Shown in pieces: positions 49,759 through 59,163 of a stretch of DNA of 64,000 bases (position 1 is its first letter; every line of letters begins with the position of its first letter). The position numbers and the translations under genes are program-made. The notes beneath the pieces are model-generated. The model was not told the DNA's origin, did not search any database, and worked only from the letters and a program-made list of their open reading frames with translations. This stretch comes from Gemmatimonadota bacterium (GTDB lineage Bacteria; Gemmatimonadota; Gemmatimonadetes; Longimicrobiales; Gaopeijiaceae), in NCBI GenBank assembly GCA_028874985.1, contig JAPPGI010000116.1:1-64000 (forward strand), in the 5' to 3' direction.

Positions 49759-49952
49759 GGAGGTGGTCCCCAGACCAGGGGCCGACCGGGTCCACAATCC
49801 TGTTCCCGAGCCGGTCTCCGAGCCGGCCACCGGGTCATTCGGTCAGCCTCCCCCTGCTAGTCCCCTTCCACTATATTCCCGGCATCCATACCCGCTCCGC
49901 CAGGGAAGCGGAGCCCGTCATCAACCACGGTCCGAGGGAGTTCCCGCCACCA

Positions 49953-50666
49953 ATGAGAGAATACGAAGTCGTCTACATCCTGGATCCCACGCTGGAGCAG
50001 GATGCGGTGGACGAAAAGCTCGAGAGCTTTCACGCCGCACTCGGCGGCGAGATCACGGGGGTCGACCACTGGGGCGTTCGCCAGCTGGCCTACCCCATTC
50101 GGAAGTCACAGACCGGATACTATGTGATCGTCCACGTCACCGCCGACCCCGTGGCACTGCCCGAATTCGAGCGGCTGCTCAGGCTGGACGAGGAAACGAT
50201 GAGGTACCTGATCGTCCTCAACGAGGGGCAACCCATGTCGGGAGCGTCCGTTCTCGCTGAACGGGCCGGCCGACCCGCGCCGGAAGGGGGCGCCGACCCG
50301 GCGGTGGAGGAGGAGGGGGCGGCCGACAACCAGGAGCACGGCGCGGGTGAGGACGGAGATCCCGACGGGGGCGAGCGCCCGGATGAAGACGCGGAAGGAG
50401 ACCCGCGCGAAGCGGCTCCCAGGAGGTCCGGTCCGCCGGAATTCTCAGGCGCGCGAGGGCGCCGGCGGCGACACGAGGGCCCGCCGATCGCCATTCTCAA
50501 CTACAAGGATGTGACCACCCTGTCCCGCTTCCTGACCGAGCAGGGGAAGATCCTGCCCAAGCGCACGACGAAGGTCACCGCGCGGTTCCAGCGCCGGCTC
50601 GGGACGGCGGTGAAACGCGCGCGGTTTCTCGCCCTCCTTCCCTACATTCGCGATCACGGGAGCTAG
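49953..50666 (+). CDS. rpsF-rpsR: fused 30S ribosomal proteins bS6-bS18
   Basis: N-terminal [16 protein letters not shown]...[22 protein letters not shown] (bS6); C-terminal [51 protein letters not shown] (bS18); one uninterrupted ORF. Confidence 0.93.
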   Translation: MREYEVVYILDPTLEQDAVDEKLESFHAALGGEITGVDHWGVRQLAYPIRKSQTGYYVIVHVTADPVALPEFERLLRLDEETMRYLIVLNEGQPMSGASVLAERAGRPAPEGGADPAVEEEGAADNQEHGAGEDGDPDGGERPDEDAEGDPREAAPRRSGPPEFSGARGRRRRHEGPPIAILNYKDVTTLSRFLTEQGKILPKRTTKVTARFQRRLGTAVKRARFLALLPYIRDHGS

Positions 50667-50673
50667 CTGAGAC

Positions 50674-51129
50674 ATGAAACTGATCCTGCGAGAGACGGTC
50701 GCGAGCCTCGGGCAGGCCGGGGACGTCGTGAACGTGAAGCCCGGTTACGCCCGCAACTACCTGCTTCCGCAGGGTCTTGCGTACATGGCGTCCGCCGTCA
50801 ACGTCCGGCGGATCGAGGAAGAGGCGAGCCGCCGCGAAGAGAAGGCCCGACGAGACTATCTGGAGGCCAACCGCCAGGCGTCGCGTCTGGAGGAGGTGAC
50901 CATAGCGGTGACGGCCAGGGCGGGGGCGGAGGGGCAGCTCTTCGGGTCGGTGACCGTGCGGGACATCTGCGAGAAGGTGGCGGAGTCGGGCATCGACTTC
51001 GAGCTGGATCCGCGGGCGGTGGAACTCCCCGCGCCGATAAAGTCGGTGGGTGAGCACCGGGTTCCCGTCCGGTTCCAGTCCGGGGTGGAAGTGGAGCTCA
51101 TGGTGGTCGTGGAGCCCGAAGAGGATTGA
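50674..51129 (+). CDS. rplI: 50S ribosomal protein bL9
   Basis: MKLILRETVASLGQAGDVVNVKPGYARNYLLPQGLAYMAS. Confidence 0.96.
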   Translation: MKLILRETVASLGQAGDVVNVKPGYARNYLLPQGLAYMASAVNVRRIEEEASRREEKARRDYLEANRQASRLEEVTIAVTARAGAEGQLFGSVTVRDICEKVAESGIDFELDPRAVELPAPIKSVGEHRVPVRFQSGVEVELMVVVEPEED

Positions 51130-51157
51130 GCGGCAGCCCGTGGGGGGCGCCTTCGAG

Positions 51158-51499
51158 ATGACGTCCGAGGTGCGCCGGGCCGTCCGCTACGCCCGTGAGC
51201 GGAAGGGCATCGACATTACCGTGCTGGACCTCCGCCACGTCTCGACCGCAACCGACTTTTTCGTGATCGCCTCCGGACGCTCCGACCTCCAGGTACGCGC
51301 CATCGCCGAACACATCCTCGATTCCGCCAAACGCGACGGGAACCGGCCGGACCATGTCGAAGGCCTGAAGGAAGGGCGCTGGGTACTTCTGGACTACATC
51401 GACTACGTCGTCCATGTCTTCCACCCGGCGGTGCGGGACTTCTACCGTCTGGAAACCCTGTGGGGCGACGCCAGGTCCACCGTCGTCGAGGACGACTAG
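51158..51499 (+). CDS. rsfS: ribosomal silencing factor RsfS
   Basis: GIDITVLDLRHVSTATDFFVIASGRSDLQVRAIAEHI...DHVEGLKEGRWVLLDYIDYVVHVFHPAVRDFYRLETLW. Confidence 0.95.
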   Translation: MTSEVRRAVRYARERKGIDITVLDLRHVSTATDFFVIASGRSDLQVRAIAEHILDSAKRDGNRPDHVEGLKEGRWVLLDYIDYVVHVFHPAVRDFYRLETLWGDARSTVVEDD

Positions 51500-51530
51500 C
51501 CCGTGGACAGAATCCCCACGGCATTCCCAT
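51498..51530 (+). repeat. partial element related to the ccmE-ccmF repeat (left end)
   Basis: AGCCCGTGGACAGAATCCCCACGGCATTCCCATG resembles AGCCCGCGGACAGACCCCCCCGGCATTCGTGCGG at the left end of the 1631 element. Confidence 0.5.
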
Positions 51531-51650
51531 GAAACAACACCGCTCGACGCGGCGCGTTTCAGCCCTGCGGGGTGGCCGCTCGCGGCCATGGGAGATTCGA
51601 GCGACGATGCATCCTGGCCGGACCGCTTCGCCCGCCCGTCCTCTGAAGCC

Positions 51651-54600
51651 ATGAAGCTCAAGTCGCTCCACCTGCACGGTTTCAAATCGTTCCCGGACGC
51701 GACCCGCATCGGGTTCCACGACGGCATCACGGCGATCGTGGGTCCGAACGGTTGCGGCAAGTCGAACATCGGCGACGCAATCCGCTGGGTCCTGGGTGAG
51801 CAGCGCCCCACGGCCATCCGCGGGGCCAGGATGGAGGAAGTGATCTTCCAGGGCACCGTGTCGCGCGGCGCCCTCAATCGCGCGGCCGTCTCGATGGTGG
51901 TGACGAACGAGGACGGAGCGCTGCCGGTGCCCTACGGCGAGGTGGAGTTCGGCAGGGCGGTCTTTCGGGACGGAGGCAGCGAATACCGCCTCAACCGGTC
52001 CTCCTGTCGGCTCCGCGACATCGTCGACCTCTGCCGCGACACCGGCCTGGGGGCGAACGCCTATTCGATCATCGAGATCCGGATGATCGACGCCATTCTC
52101 TCGGAACGCACCGACGAACGCCGTTCACTCTTCGAAGAGGCGGCCGGGATCGGCAAGTACAAGGACCGCCGACGAGCCGCGCTAAGGCGGCTCGACACCT
52201 CCGAGGCCGACCTGCAGCGCCTTGAGGACGTGATCGCGGAAGTGCGCACCAAGGTCCGGTCGCTCGCGCGCCAGAAGGGCAAGGCCCAACGGTACCGGGA
52301 GTTGCGCAAGCGGCGCCTGGACGTGGAGGTGGCGGTGGCGCGGCTCGACCTGGTCGAACTGGACGCCCGCCTGTCCCGGATCGAGGCCGCGCTGGCGGAG
52401 GGGCGCGAGGAGGCCGCCGGCATGGCGGCGGGGCTGGCGGCGGCCGAAGCCGCGCTGGAACGGGCCCGGGTGGAACACCTCGAAGCCGAGAAGGCGCGTG
52501 TGGAAACGGCCGGGCGGCTGGACGCGGTTGCCGCCGAGCTGTCGCGGGTGGAAAGGGAGGTGGCCGTTGCGGAGGAGAGGATCGCGGGTGGAGAACGCCG
52601 CCTGGCGCAGATTGCGCGGGAGCGCACGTCGCTTGGCGGACTCCGGGCGCGGTCGGAAGACGAGGGCGTCACGCTAAGGGAGGAGCAGGAGAACTGTCAT
52701 GCTGCGTTGACAGAATGTAAAGAGGAGTTGACATCCCGTGCCACTGCGGCCGCCGCGGCGAGGCGGCGAATGGAAGCCGCGCGCGATGAAGTGCGGGAGT
52801 TGGAGACCCGCGCGGGGGAGATCGCACTGGAGATCGCGCGCGCCGAGGGGGATCGCGACAGCGCCCGCCTGCAGGCGCGGGAACTGGGGCACAGGTTCGA
52901 CCGCCTCGCCGCCGACTCCCGCGAAGGTGCGGGTGCCCTCCGCGAACTGCAGTCGCAGGGCGACCTTTTCTCGGACCGGCGGGACGAGGCGGGCCGGCGG
53001 GCCGCGCAGGCCGAGAGGGAACTCGAAGGGGCCCGCCGTCGCGTGGCCCTGGTGCGGGAGCGGTTGAGTTCGGCGCGTTCACGGGAGAGGGAAGCCGAAG
53101 CCGGGGTGGCCGCGCTGGAGGCCGAGGCCGGGGCGCTGGGCCGGGCGGGAGAGTCGCAAGGGGCCAGGGCGGCAGTGGCTCAGGAGGCATGTGAAGCGTT
53201 GCCGGAATGTGTCCGGGGCGTACTGTCCGACTGCGTGCGGGTTACCGGGACCGGGCCCCGCGTCGTGGACGACGTGCTGGGCCGTTGCGGGCTGGCCCTC
53301 CTGGTCGGCGACCGTGGCGACGCGGATCGGGTCGTGCAGTGGTACCGCAGCGAGCCGGGGCGCCGGGCGGGGTTGGCGGTACTCCCGCTGGACGCGTGCC
53401 CCGAAGCTCCCGGACCGCTGCCCCCCGGCGTTGCCGCCTTCGGCGAAGGGGCGGCCTGGGCCGAGGCATTGCTGGGAGGTGCGGTAATCGGGGGAGACGA
53501 GCTCGCGGGGCCGGCATCCGGCGAGGAGGCAGGGCGGGGCGGCGGTGCCCCGGCCGACATCTGGACCGACGCCCTGGGCGCCATCCACCTGGTTGCGGAG
53601 CAAGGTGCCGAAGGCCGTCTCGAGCGCAGAAGCGGATTGCGGAAACTCGAATCCGCCATCGAATCCGCAAGGCGGGAACTCGATGAGGCGCGCGAGACCC
53701 GGCTTCTGCTGGATCGGGAATACGCCGGCTGCGAACGGCGCCGCGACGAGGCCGCCGAGCAGCTTCTGGCAAGCCGCGACGAGGCTCGCGCAGCCGAGGC
53801 GGGAGCTCTGGCCCAGACCGACCGCCGGCAACGTCTCAGCCGGCAGCAGGAGGAGATCTCGCGTCAACTCGAAGGCACCCGGACCGCGAGGGACCGGGCG
53901 GTGGAGCGGGGCCGGGCGGCGCGGGAGAAGCTGGCGCGGCTCGGTAAGACGGACATCGAAGTCGCCCAGCGACTGGAGCGGCTCCGTTCCGTCCAGAGCG
54001 CGGTCGAGGCCGAGTGGGAGCAGGCTCGCCACGCCGAGTCCGAGATGACGATCCGCTCGGCCCGGCTGGAGAGCGAACTCGGGCGGCTCTCCGAGCGGCT
54101 CTCCGACACGCGGGCCGCCTCCGACCGGGCGACCGCACGGATCGGGGAGTTGGCGAAGGAGGCGAAGACGCTCGGTGACGAAGTGGCCGCGGCCCGTGAC
54201 TCGAGGCGCGGCGGACAGGCGGCGCTGCAGGACCGCTTCGCACGGCGGGACGAGCTGCGCGGTGTCCTGGCGGACCAGGACCGCGATCTGCAGGCGGCCG
54301 CCGACGCCGTCCTGGGGGCCGAGCGCCGGGCCCGCGAGGTGCGGGAGGATGAGCGCGCGGCGATGGGCCGGGGCCACGAGCTGGAGCTGGAGCGCCAGGA
54401 CGTCCGGAATCGCGCCGCCCGGATAGGGGAGCGGCTGGAAGCGGAATGGGGGCGGTCGTTGGAGATTCTCCTCGACGAGGCGGGGCCTGCCGAGGGGGAC
54501 CCGAAGGGACTCCGGGCCGAGCTGGCGGAGATCGTGGCCCTCCTGGGGCGGATCGGTGCGGTGAACATGCTGGCCGTGGAGGAGCACGCCGAGGAGAGCG

Positions 54601-55175
54601 CCCGCCTGGACTTCCTGGTGAGCCAGCAGGAGGATCTGGAAGCTGCCCGAAACGACCTCCGGGCTGCCATCCGCCGCATCAACGCCACCGCCACCGAGTT
54701 GTTCATGACCAGCTTCGAGGCGATTCGGACGAACTTCCAGCGCACCTTCGAGCACCTCTTCAGCGGAGGCGAGGCCAACCTGTGGCTCTCGGACCCGGAC
54801 AGCCCGCTCGAATCGCGGGTGGAGATCCACGCCGCGCCCAGGGGCAAGCGAACGCAGCGCATCGATCTGCTGTCGGGAGGCGAACGCGCGCTGACCGCCC
54901 TGTCGCTCCTGTTCGGGATCTACCTCGTGAAGCCGAGTCCCTTTTGCGTCCTGGACGAGGTCGACGCCCCGCTGGACGAGTCCAACATCGGACGCTTCAT
55001 ACGCATGCTGGAGGGATTCAAGGCCGAGACGCAATTCGTCGTGATCACCCACAATCCCCGGACCATCGAGGCGGCGGACTGGATCTACGGTGTGACGATG
55101 GAGGAGCCGGGCGTGTCGTCCGTCGTGGGCGTTCGGCTGGAAGGGCAGGCGGGGACCGCGGGCCCGGCGGCGTGA
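51651..55175 (+). CDS. smc: chromosome segregation protein SMC
   Basis: MKLKSLHLHGFKSFPDATRIGFHDGITAIVGPNGCGKSNIGDAIRWVLGEQ; coiled coils, hinge, LLSGGERALTALSLLFGIYLVKPSPFCVLDEVDAPLDESN. Confidence 0.97.
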   Translation: MKLKSLHLHGFKSFPDATRIGFHDGITAIVGPNGCGKSNIGDAIRWVLGEQRPTAIRGARMEEVIFQGTVSRGALNRAAVSMVVTNEDGALPVPYGEVEFGRAVFRDGGSEYRLNRSSCRLRDIVDLCRDTGLGANAYSIIEIRMIDAILSERTDERRSLFEEAAGIGKYKDRRRAALRRLDTSEADLQRLEDVIAEVRTKVRSLARQKGKAQRYRELRKRRLDVEVAVARLDLVELDARLSRIEAALAEGREEAAGMAAGLAAAEAALERARVEHLEAEKARVETAGRLDAVAAELSRVEREVAVAEERIAGGERRLAQIARERTSLGGLRARSEDEGVTLREEQENCHAALTECKEELTSRATAAAAARRRMEAARDEVRELETRAGEIALEIARAEGDRDSARLQARELGHRFDRLAADSREGAGALRELQSQGDLFSDRRDEAGRRAAQAERELEGARRRVALVRERLSSARSREREAEAGVAALEAEAGALGRAGESQGARAAVAQEACEALPECVRGVLSDCVRVTGTGPRVVDDVLGRCGLALLVGDRGDADRVVQWYRSEPGRRAGLAVLPLDACPEAPGPLPPGVAAFGEGAAWAEALLGGAVIGGDELAGPASGEEAGRGGGAPADIWTDALGAIHLVAEQGAEGRLERRSGLRKLESAIESARRELDEARETRLLLDREYAGCERRRDEAAEQLLASRDEARAAEAGALAQTDRRQRLSRQQEEISRQLEGTRTARDRAVERGRAAREKLARLGKTDIEVAQRLERLRSVQSAVEAEWEQARHAESEMTIRSARLESELGRLSERLSDTRAASDRATARIGELAKEAKTLGDEVAAARDSRRGGQAALQDRFARRDELRGVLADQDRDLQAAADAVLGAERRAREVREDERAAMGRGHELELERQDVRNRAARIGERLEAEWGRSLEILLDEAGPAEGDPKGLRAELAEIVALLGRIGAVNMLAVEEHAEESARLDFLVSQQEDLEAARNDLRAAIRRINATATELFMTSFEAIRTNFQRTFEHLFSGGEANLWLSDPDSPLESRVEIHAAPRGKRTQRIDLLSGGERALTALSLLFGIYLVKPSPFCVLDEVDAPLDESNIGRFIRMLEGFKAETQFVVITHNPRTIEAADWIYGVTMEEPGVSSVVGVRLEGQAGTAGPAA

Positions 55176-55969
55176 GGCCGGTCCTGACCGTCGTCGGCTC
55201 GGGGACGCTGGTTCCTTCGGGCGAGCGGTCCTCTCCCTGCCACCTTGTCGAGGCCGAAGACACGGTGCTGCTGCTCGATGCCGGTCCCGGCGCCGTCCAC
55301 GGTCTGGCCCGTCTCGGCAAGCCCTGGTGGAAAGTCACCCATGTGGTCCTGACACACTACCACACCGATCACTTCGGTGACCTCCCACACCTTCTCTTCG
55401 CGCTCAAGTGGGGGTCGCCGGGTCCGCGGCACCGGCCGCTTCAAGTCCTGGGTCCGCCCGGCCTCGAGGGGCGTGTCGAAGCCCTGCGCCGCGCATTCGG
55501 CGACTTCGTGACCGATCCGGGGTTCGAGGTCGCGTACCACGAGGTGGGACGGAACGGAAGCCGGGACGAGCCTGCGCCCGGCGCGCCATCGTTGCGGTTT
55601 CTGCCCGTTCCCCATACGGCCGCCTCGGTCGCCGTGCGCGTCACGTTGGGGGGGCGGTCGCTCGGCTACACCGGAGACACGGGCCCGGAGCCCACGCTGG
55701 GGTCCTTCTTCCGGGGCGTGGACGTGCTCATCAGCGAGTGCGGGTACGCCGATCCTCCCGCCTCCGCCTCCCATCTCTCCCCGGCTTCGGTCGCGGCCAT
55801 GGCCCGGAGCGCCGAACCGGGAGTGCTCGTCCTGACGCATCTGTATCCGCCCCTGGATTGCGTATCCGCTCCGCGGCTCGTGCGCGAGGCCGGGTATCGC
55901 GGGGAGGTGGTATGTGCCAGGGACGGGGAGAGGTTCGTCCTGGGACCTGCCGGTGGACGATCGGAGTGA
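55172..55969 (+). CDS. MBL-fold metallohydrolase (RNase Z-like)
   Basis: VVLTHYHTDHFGDLPHLLFAL...LGYTGDTGPEPTLGSFFRGVDVLISECGY...LVLTHLYP. Confidence 0.88.
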   Translation: MRPVLTVVGSGTLVPSGERSSPCHLVEAEDTVLLLDAGPGAVHGLARLGKPWWKVTHVVLTHYHTDHFGDLPHLLFALKWGSPGPRHRPLQVLGPPGLEGRVEALRRAFGDFVTDPGFEVAYHEVGRNGSRDEPAPGAPSLRFLPVPHTAASVAVRVTLGGRSLGYTGDTGPEPTLGSFFRGVDVLISECGYADPPASASHLSPASVAAMARSAEPGVLVLTHLYPPLDCVSAPRLVREAGYRGEVVCARDGERFVLGPAGGRSE

Positions 55970-56237
55970 CCTGCTCGCGGTGCCGGCGCCATCGGGCGGG
56001 TTGCCGGGCATCCCCCGGGCACCCGGGTGTGAGTGCATCGCCGAACCCACCAACCGGTCTCAGCAGAGTAGAAGCGTGGCCCGAGTGTGCAATCTGTCAG
56101 GTAGATGCTGACCCGATGCTCCGCGCGGTCTTCGGCTGCTAGAAAGGCCTGCCCCGCTCGGCAGGAAGGTGGACGAACTGGGGGTGGGGTCGATCCAGCT
56201 GTGGCGGCTGGAGAGGTCGGGGCATATATTCCGACCA

Positions 56238-56252
56238 GACATATAATATGTC
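56238..56252. promoter_or_regulatory. palindromic operator overlapping a -10 box of the toxin-antitoxin operon
   Basis: GACATAT-A-ATATGTC; contains TATAAT at 56242-56247; 26 bp upstream of the antitoxin start. Confidence 0.5.
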
Positions 56253-56277
56253 CAGTTTTCCAGGAAAGGGGTGAACC

Positions 56278-56508
56278 ATGGAGCCGAAGATCATCGGGGC
56301 AGCCCGGTTCAAGGAGCGCTGCCTGGCCCTCCTGGACCGGCTGTCGCCCGAGGGACTGGTGATCACCAAGCACGGCAAGCCGGTCGCCAGGGTGCTTCCC
56401 TACCAGCAGGACCACGCGAGCCTGATCGGCAGCCTGCGCGACAGGATAAGGGTGCGTGGCGACATCATGACCACGAGGGTTCGCTGGGACGCGGATGATC
56501 AACCTTGA
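56278..56508 (+). CDS. type II toxin-antitoxin antitoxin, Phd/YefM-like
   Basis: IGAARFKERCLALLDRLSPEGLVITKHGKPVARVLPYQ; overlaps the PIN toxin. Confidence 0.8.
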   Translation: MEPKIIGAARFKERCLALLDRLSPEGLVITKHGKPVARVLPYQQDHASLIGSLRDRIRVRGDIMTTRVRWDADDQP

Positions 56509-56857
56509 CACGCACGTCCTGGTCCACGCGCTGGAAGGGAAGCTGAAGACGACCGAGCTGGAACTCCTGGACCGCAATCGCTGGTCGGTGTCGGCGATCG
56601 TCCTGTGGGAGATTGCGAAGCTGGTTCAGTTGGGTCGGCTGGATATGGATCTCGACGATCGCGAGGTCGTCCGAGCGTTGAGCAGGATCCACGTTTGGCC
56701 ACTCGACCTGGTGGTTGCGCGCGCGTCGACCCGGCTCGACTTCCGCGGCGACCCCGCCGACGAGATCATCGCCGCGACCAGCGTCGTGCACGGCGTTCCC
56801 CTCGTCACGCGGGATCGCACCATTCGGAGCTCGGCGGTGGTGCCGCTGGCGGTCTGA
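56495..56857 (+). CDS. PIN-domain toxin, VapC family
   Basis: INLDTHVLVHALEGKL...SAIVLWEIAKLVQLGRL...DPADEIIAATSVVHGVPLVTRDRTIRSS. Confidence 0.88.
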   Translation: MINLDTHVLVHALEGKLKTTELELLDRNRWSVSAIVLWEIAKLVQLGRLDMDLDDREVVRALSRIHVWPLDLVVARASTRLDFRGDPADEIIAATSVVHGVPLVTRDRTIRSSAVVPLAV

Positions 56858-57025
56858 CGACGGCAACCGGGGACATCCGGTAAGTCCGGGGTCGGATGAG
56901 CGGTATGGTGTCCCCAAATGTGAGCCGGCCTGCGTGAAGCCGGCGGAGGACAAGGAGAAGACCGATGCGCTGGTGTATGATTGTCGTGGCACCTCTGGCC
57001 CTGCACGATGCGCGGGAGCGAGCCC

Positions 57026-57045
57026 CGGGAGCCCGTGGACTCCCG
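57026..57045 (-). terminator. hairpin downstream of the outer membrane protein gene
   Basis: CGGGAG-n8-CTCCCG inverted repeat just 3' of the 57055-57738 stop; no clear U-tract. Confidence 0.3.
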
Positions 57046-57054
57046 TACCGCGAC

Positions 57055-57738
57055 TCAGCCGATCCGGTAGACCAGCCCCCCCCTGACCGTCACGTTTCGG
57101 AGCTCCATGTCTTCGATCCGGTGCAGGTCTTGCATTCCGCGACTGTAGACCGTGCTGACGGTAAGACCCAGTCTCCCGGTCATTCCAACCTCCAACCCCG
57201 CACCCCCGGTAAGACCGAAGTCCAGATTGTCCAGGCCCAATTCGCCGAATTCAGCGATGCCCCCGCAGGGCCGCGGGCCCGATTCGTCGCGGGGTAGCTG
57301 GTCGGAGGTTGGGACGAGACTCGAACGACAGGACAATTCCCACGCCACTGTGGGACCGACCGTCACGAAGGCGAGCACCCGGTTTCCGGCCAGAGGAAGG
57401 TTCACCCTCCCCAGTGCCTTGAACTCCAGGTATTCCATGGAGACCGACGCTCTTGGCCGGGTGGGGGTACCACACCACCCGAATTCGAATTCACGGCCCC
57501 TCTTGGAATAGGCACCGCCCAACTCGAGGGAAAGGCTCCGCGGCAACGCAACGACCGCGGACAGTCCGATCGAGGATCGGAGCACCGACTCCCCCACGCT
57601 GGAGGGGCCTCCGGGTCGAGCCTCGGCCGACGTCAGGCTGACGCCTCCGGTCAGGGCGATCCTGGTCTGGGCGGATGCGTGCGCGCTCGCGAGAAACAGG
57701 AACGGCAGACACGCTGCCGGGATGACGGAACCCTTCAT
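57055..57738 (-). CDS. outer membrane beta-barrel protein
   Basis: Signal peptide, alternating beta-strands, C-terminal RGGLVYRIG; paralogue of 42134-42835. Confidence 0.75.
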   Translation of the reverse strand: MKGSVIPAACLPFLFLASAHASAQTRIALTGGVSLTSAEARPGGPSSVGESVLRSSIGLSAVVALPRSLSLELGGAYSKRGREFEFGWCGTPTRPRASVSMEYLEFKALGRVNLPLAGNRVLAFVTVGPTVAWELSCRSSLVPTSDQLPRDESGPRPCGGIAEFGELGLDNLDFGLTGGAGLEVGMTGRLGLTVSTVYSRGMQDLHRIEDMELRNVTVRGGLVYRIG

Positions 57739-58002
57739 GAGACTGACCTCCTCGGCGACGAAGCCGATCCTGCGGTGGAGCTACGAACTTGCGCCCAATC
57801 TACACCCTTGCGGGGTGAAGGGTCCAGCGGCCCGTGGAAGGACCCTCACCGCATCTCCGCGGAACTCTACCGCCCGGGACGGGAGTTTCGGCCCCCGGGG
57901 GCCCTCCGCGCGACGAACCCCCGTGGACCTTTCCCGCGGCCTCGCTTATGATCCGTTGTTCAGGATGATCCGTCGTCCTTCCAACCCCGGAGAAACAGAG
58001 CC

Positions 58003-59061
58003 GTGCTGATCGTCATGCACCATCGGGCCACCCCGGATCAGATCCGGACGGTGGTCGACACGATCGACGAGATGGGCTACCGGGCCAAACCCATACCCGG
58101 CTACCAGCGCATCGCCATCGGACTTGTGGGCAACGACGGACGCGTCGAGGAAGCACGTCTGGTGGGCCTCCCGGGCGTCCGCGAGGTCATCAAGGTCAGC
58201 AAGCCCTACAAGCAGGTCTCGCGCGAGTGGCGGGAGGAGAACACCCTGGTCCGGCTGGAAAACGGGACGGTGCTGGGCGGTCCCGAAGTCGTCCTGATGG
58301 CGGGTCCCTGCGCTGTCGAGAGTCGCGGCCAGATCCTCGAGATCGCGGACCGGGTGCGACACCTCGGGGCGAGCGTGCTGCGCGGCGGCGCGTTCAAGCC
58401 GCGGACCTCGCCGTACTCCTTCCAGGGGCTGGGAGCACGGGGGTTGGAGCTGCTCGCGGAGGCACGCGACAGGACCGGGCTGGCGGTCGTGACCGAGGCG
58501 GTCGACGCCGAAAGCGTGGCCGTGGTCGCCGAGCATGCCGACATGATCCAGATCGGCGCGCGAAACATGCAGAACTACCCGCTGCTCAAGCGCGCCGGCC
58601 GATCCGGACGGCCGGTGCTGCTCAAGCGGGGGATGTCGGCCACGATCACCGAACTGCTGCTCGCGGCCGAGTACCTGCTGAGCGAAGGCAACCCCGACGT
58701 GGTCCTCTGCGAACGGGGGGTCCGCAGCTTCGATCCCGCGACCCGCAACGTCTTCGACCTGACCGCCATCCCTCTTGCGAAGTCGCTCACGCACCTCCCG
58801 GTCATCGCCGATCCCAGTCACGCCACGGGGATGCGCGACAAGGTGGTGCCCATGGCGAGGGCTGCGGTGGCGGCGGGGGCCGACGGCGTTCTCGTGGAGG
58901 TTCATCCCAATCCGCCCGAGGCCCTCTCCGACGGCGTGCAGAGCCTATACCCGGAGCAGTTCCGCGAACTCGTAGCCCAATGCGGCCCGATAGCCCGGGC
59001 CATCGGCCGCTCGCTGGCGTCGCCCCCCGTGCCGCTTGTGGCGGAGCACGCCGGCGTATAG
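58003..59061 (+). CDS. aroF: 3-deoxy-7-phosphoheptulonate synthase (AroF, KDOPS-like type)
   Basis: N-terminal ferredoxin-like domain; AGPCAVESRGQILEIADRVRHLGASVLRGGAFKPRTSPYSFQGLG...PVIADPSHATGMRDKV. Confidence 0.95.
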   Translation: MLIVMHHRATPDQIRTVVDTIDEMGYRAKPIPGYQRIAIGLVGNDGRVEEARLVGLPGVREVIKVSKPYKQVSREWREENTLVRLENGTVLGGPEVVLMAGPCAVESRGQILEIADRVRHLGASVLRGGAFKPRTSPYSFQGLGARGLELLAEARDRTGLAVVTEAVDAESVAVVAEHADMIQIGARNMQNYPLLKRAGRSGRPVLLKRGMSATITELLLAAEYLLSEGNPDVVLCERGVRSFDPATRNVFDLTAIPLAKSLTHLPVIADPSHATGMRDKVVPMARAAVAAGADGVLVEVHPNPPEALSDGVQSLYPEQFRELVAQCGPIARAIGRSLASPPVPLVAEHAGV

Positions 59062-59163
59062 GAGTCCGCGGATGAAGCCGCGCGAGCACCGGGAGCGGGT
59101 GCGGCAGCGGTTGGTCCCGTCTTCGCATGGCCCCGCCCGCCGGAGAGGCGGAGACTGTCTGCC

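Noticed and set aside
52690-52738. AT-richer patch with two TTGACA strings inside smc
   Set aside because: Continuous smc coding sequence; no suitable -10 or downstream gene, so probably chance.
53079-55052. 657-aa minus-strand ORF across smc
   Set aside because: Antisense shadow of smc; no recognisable domain.
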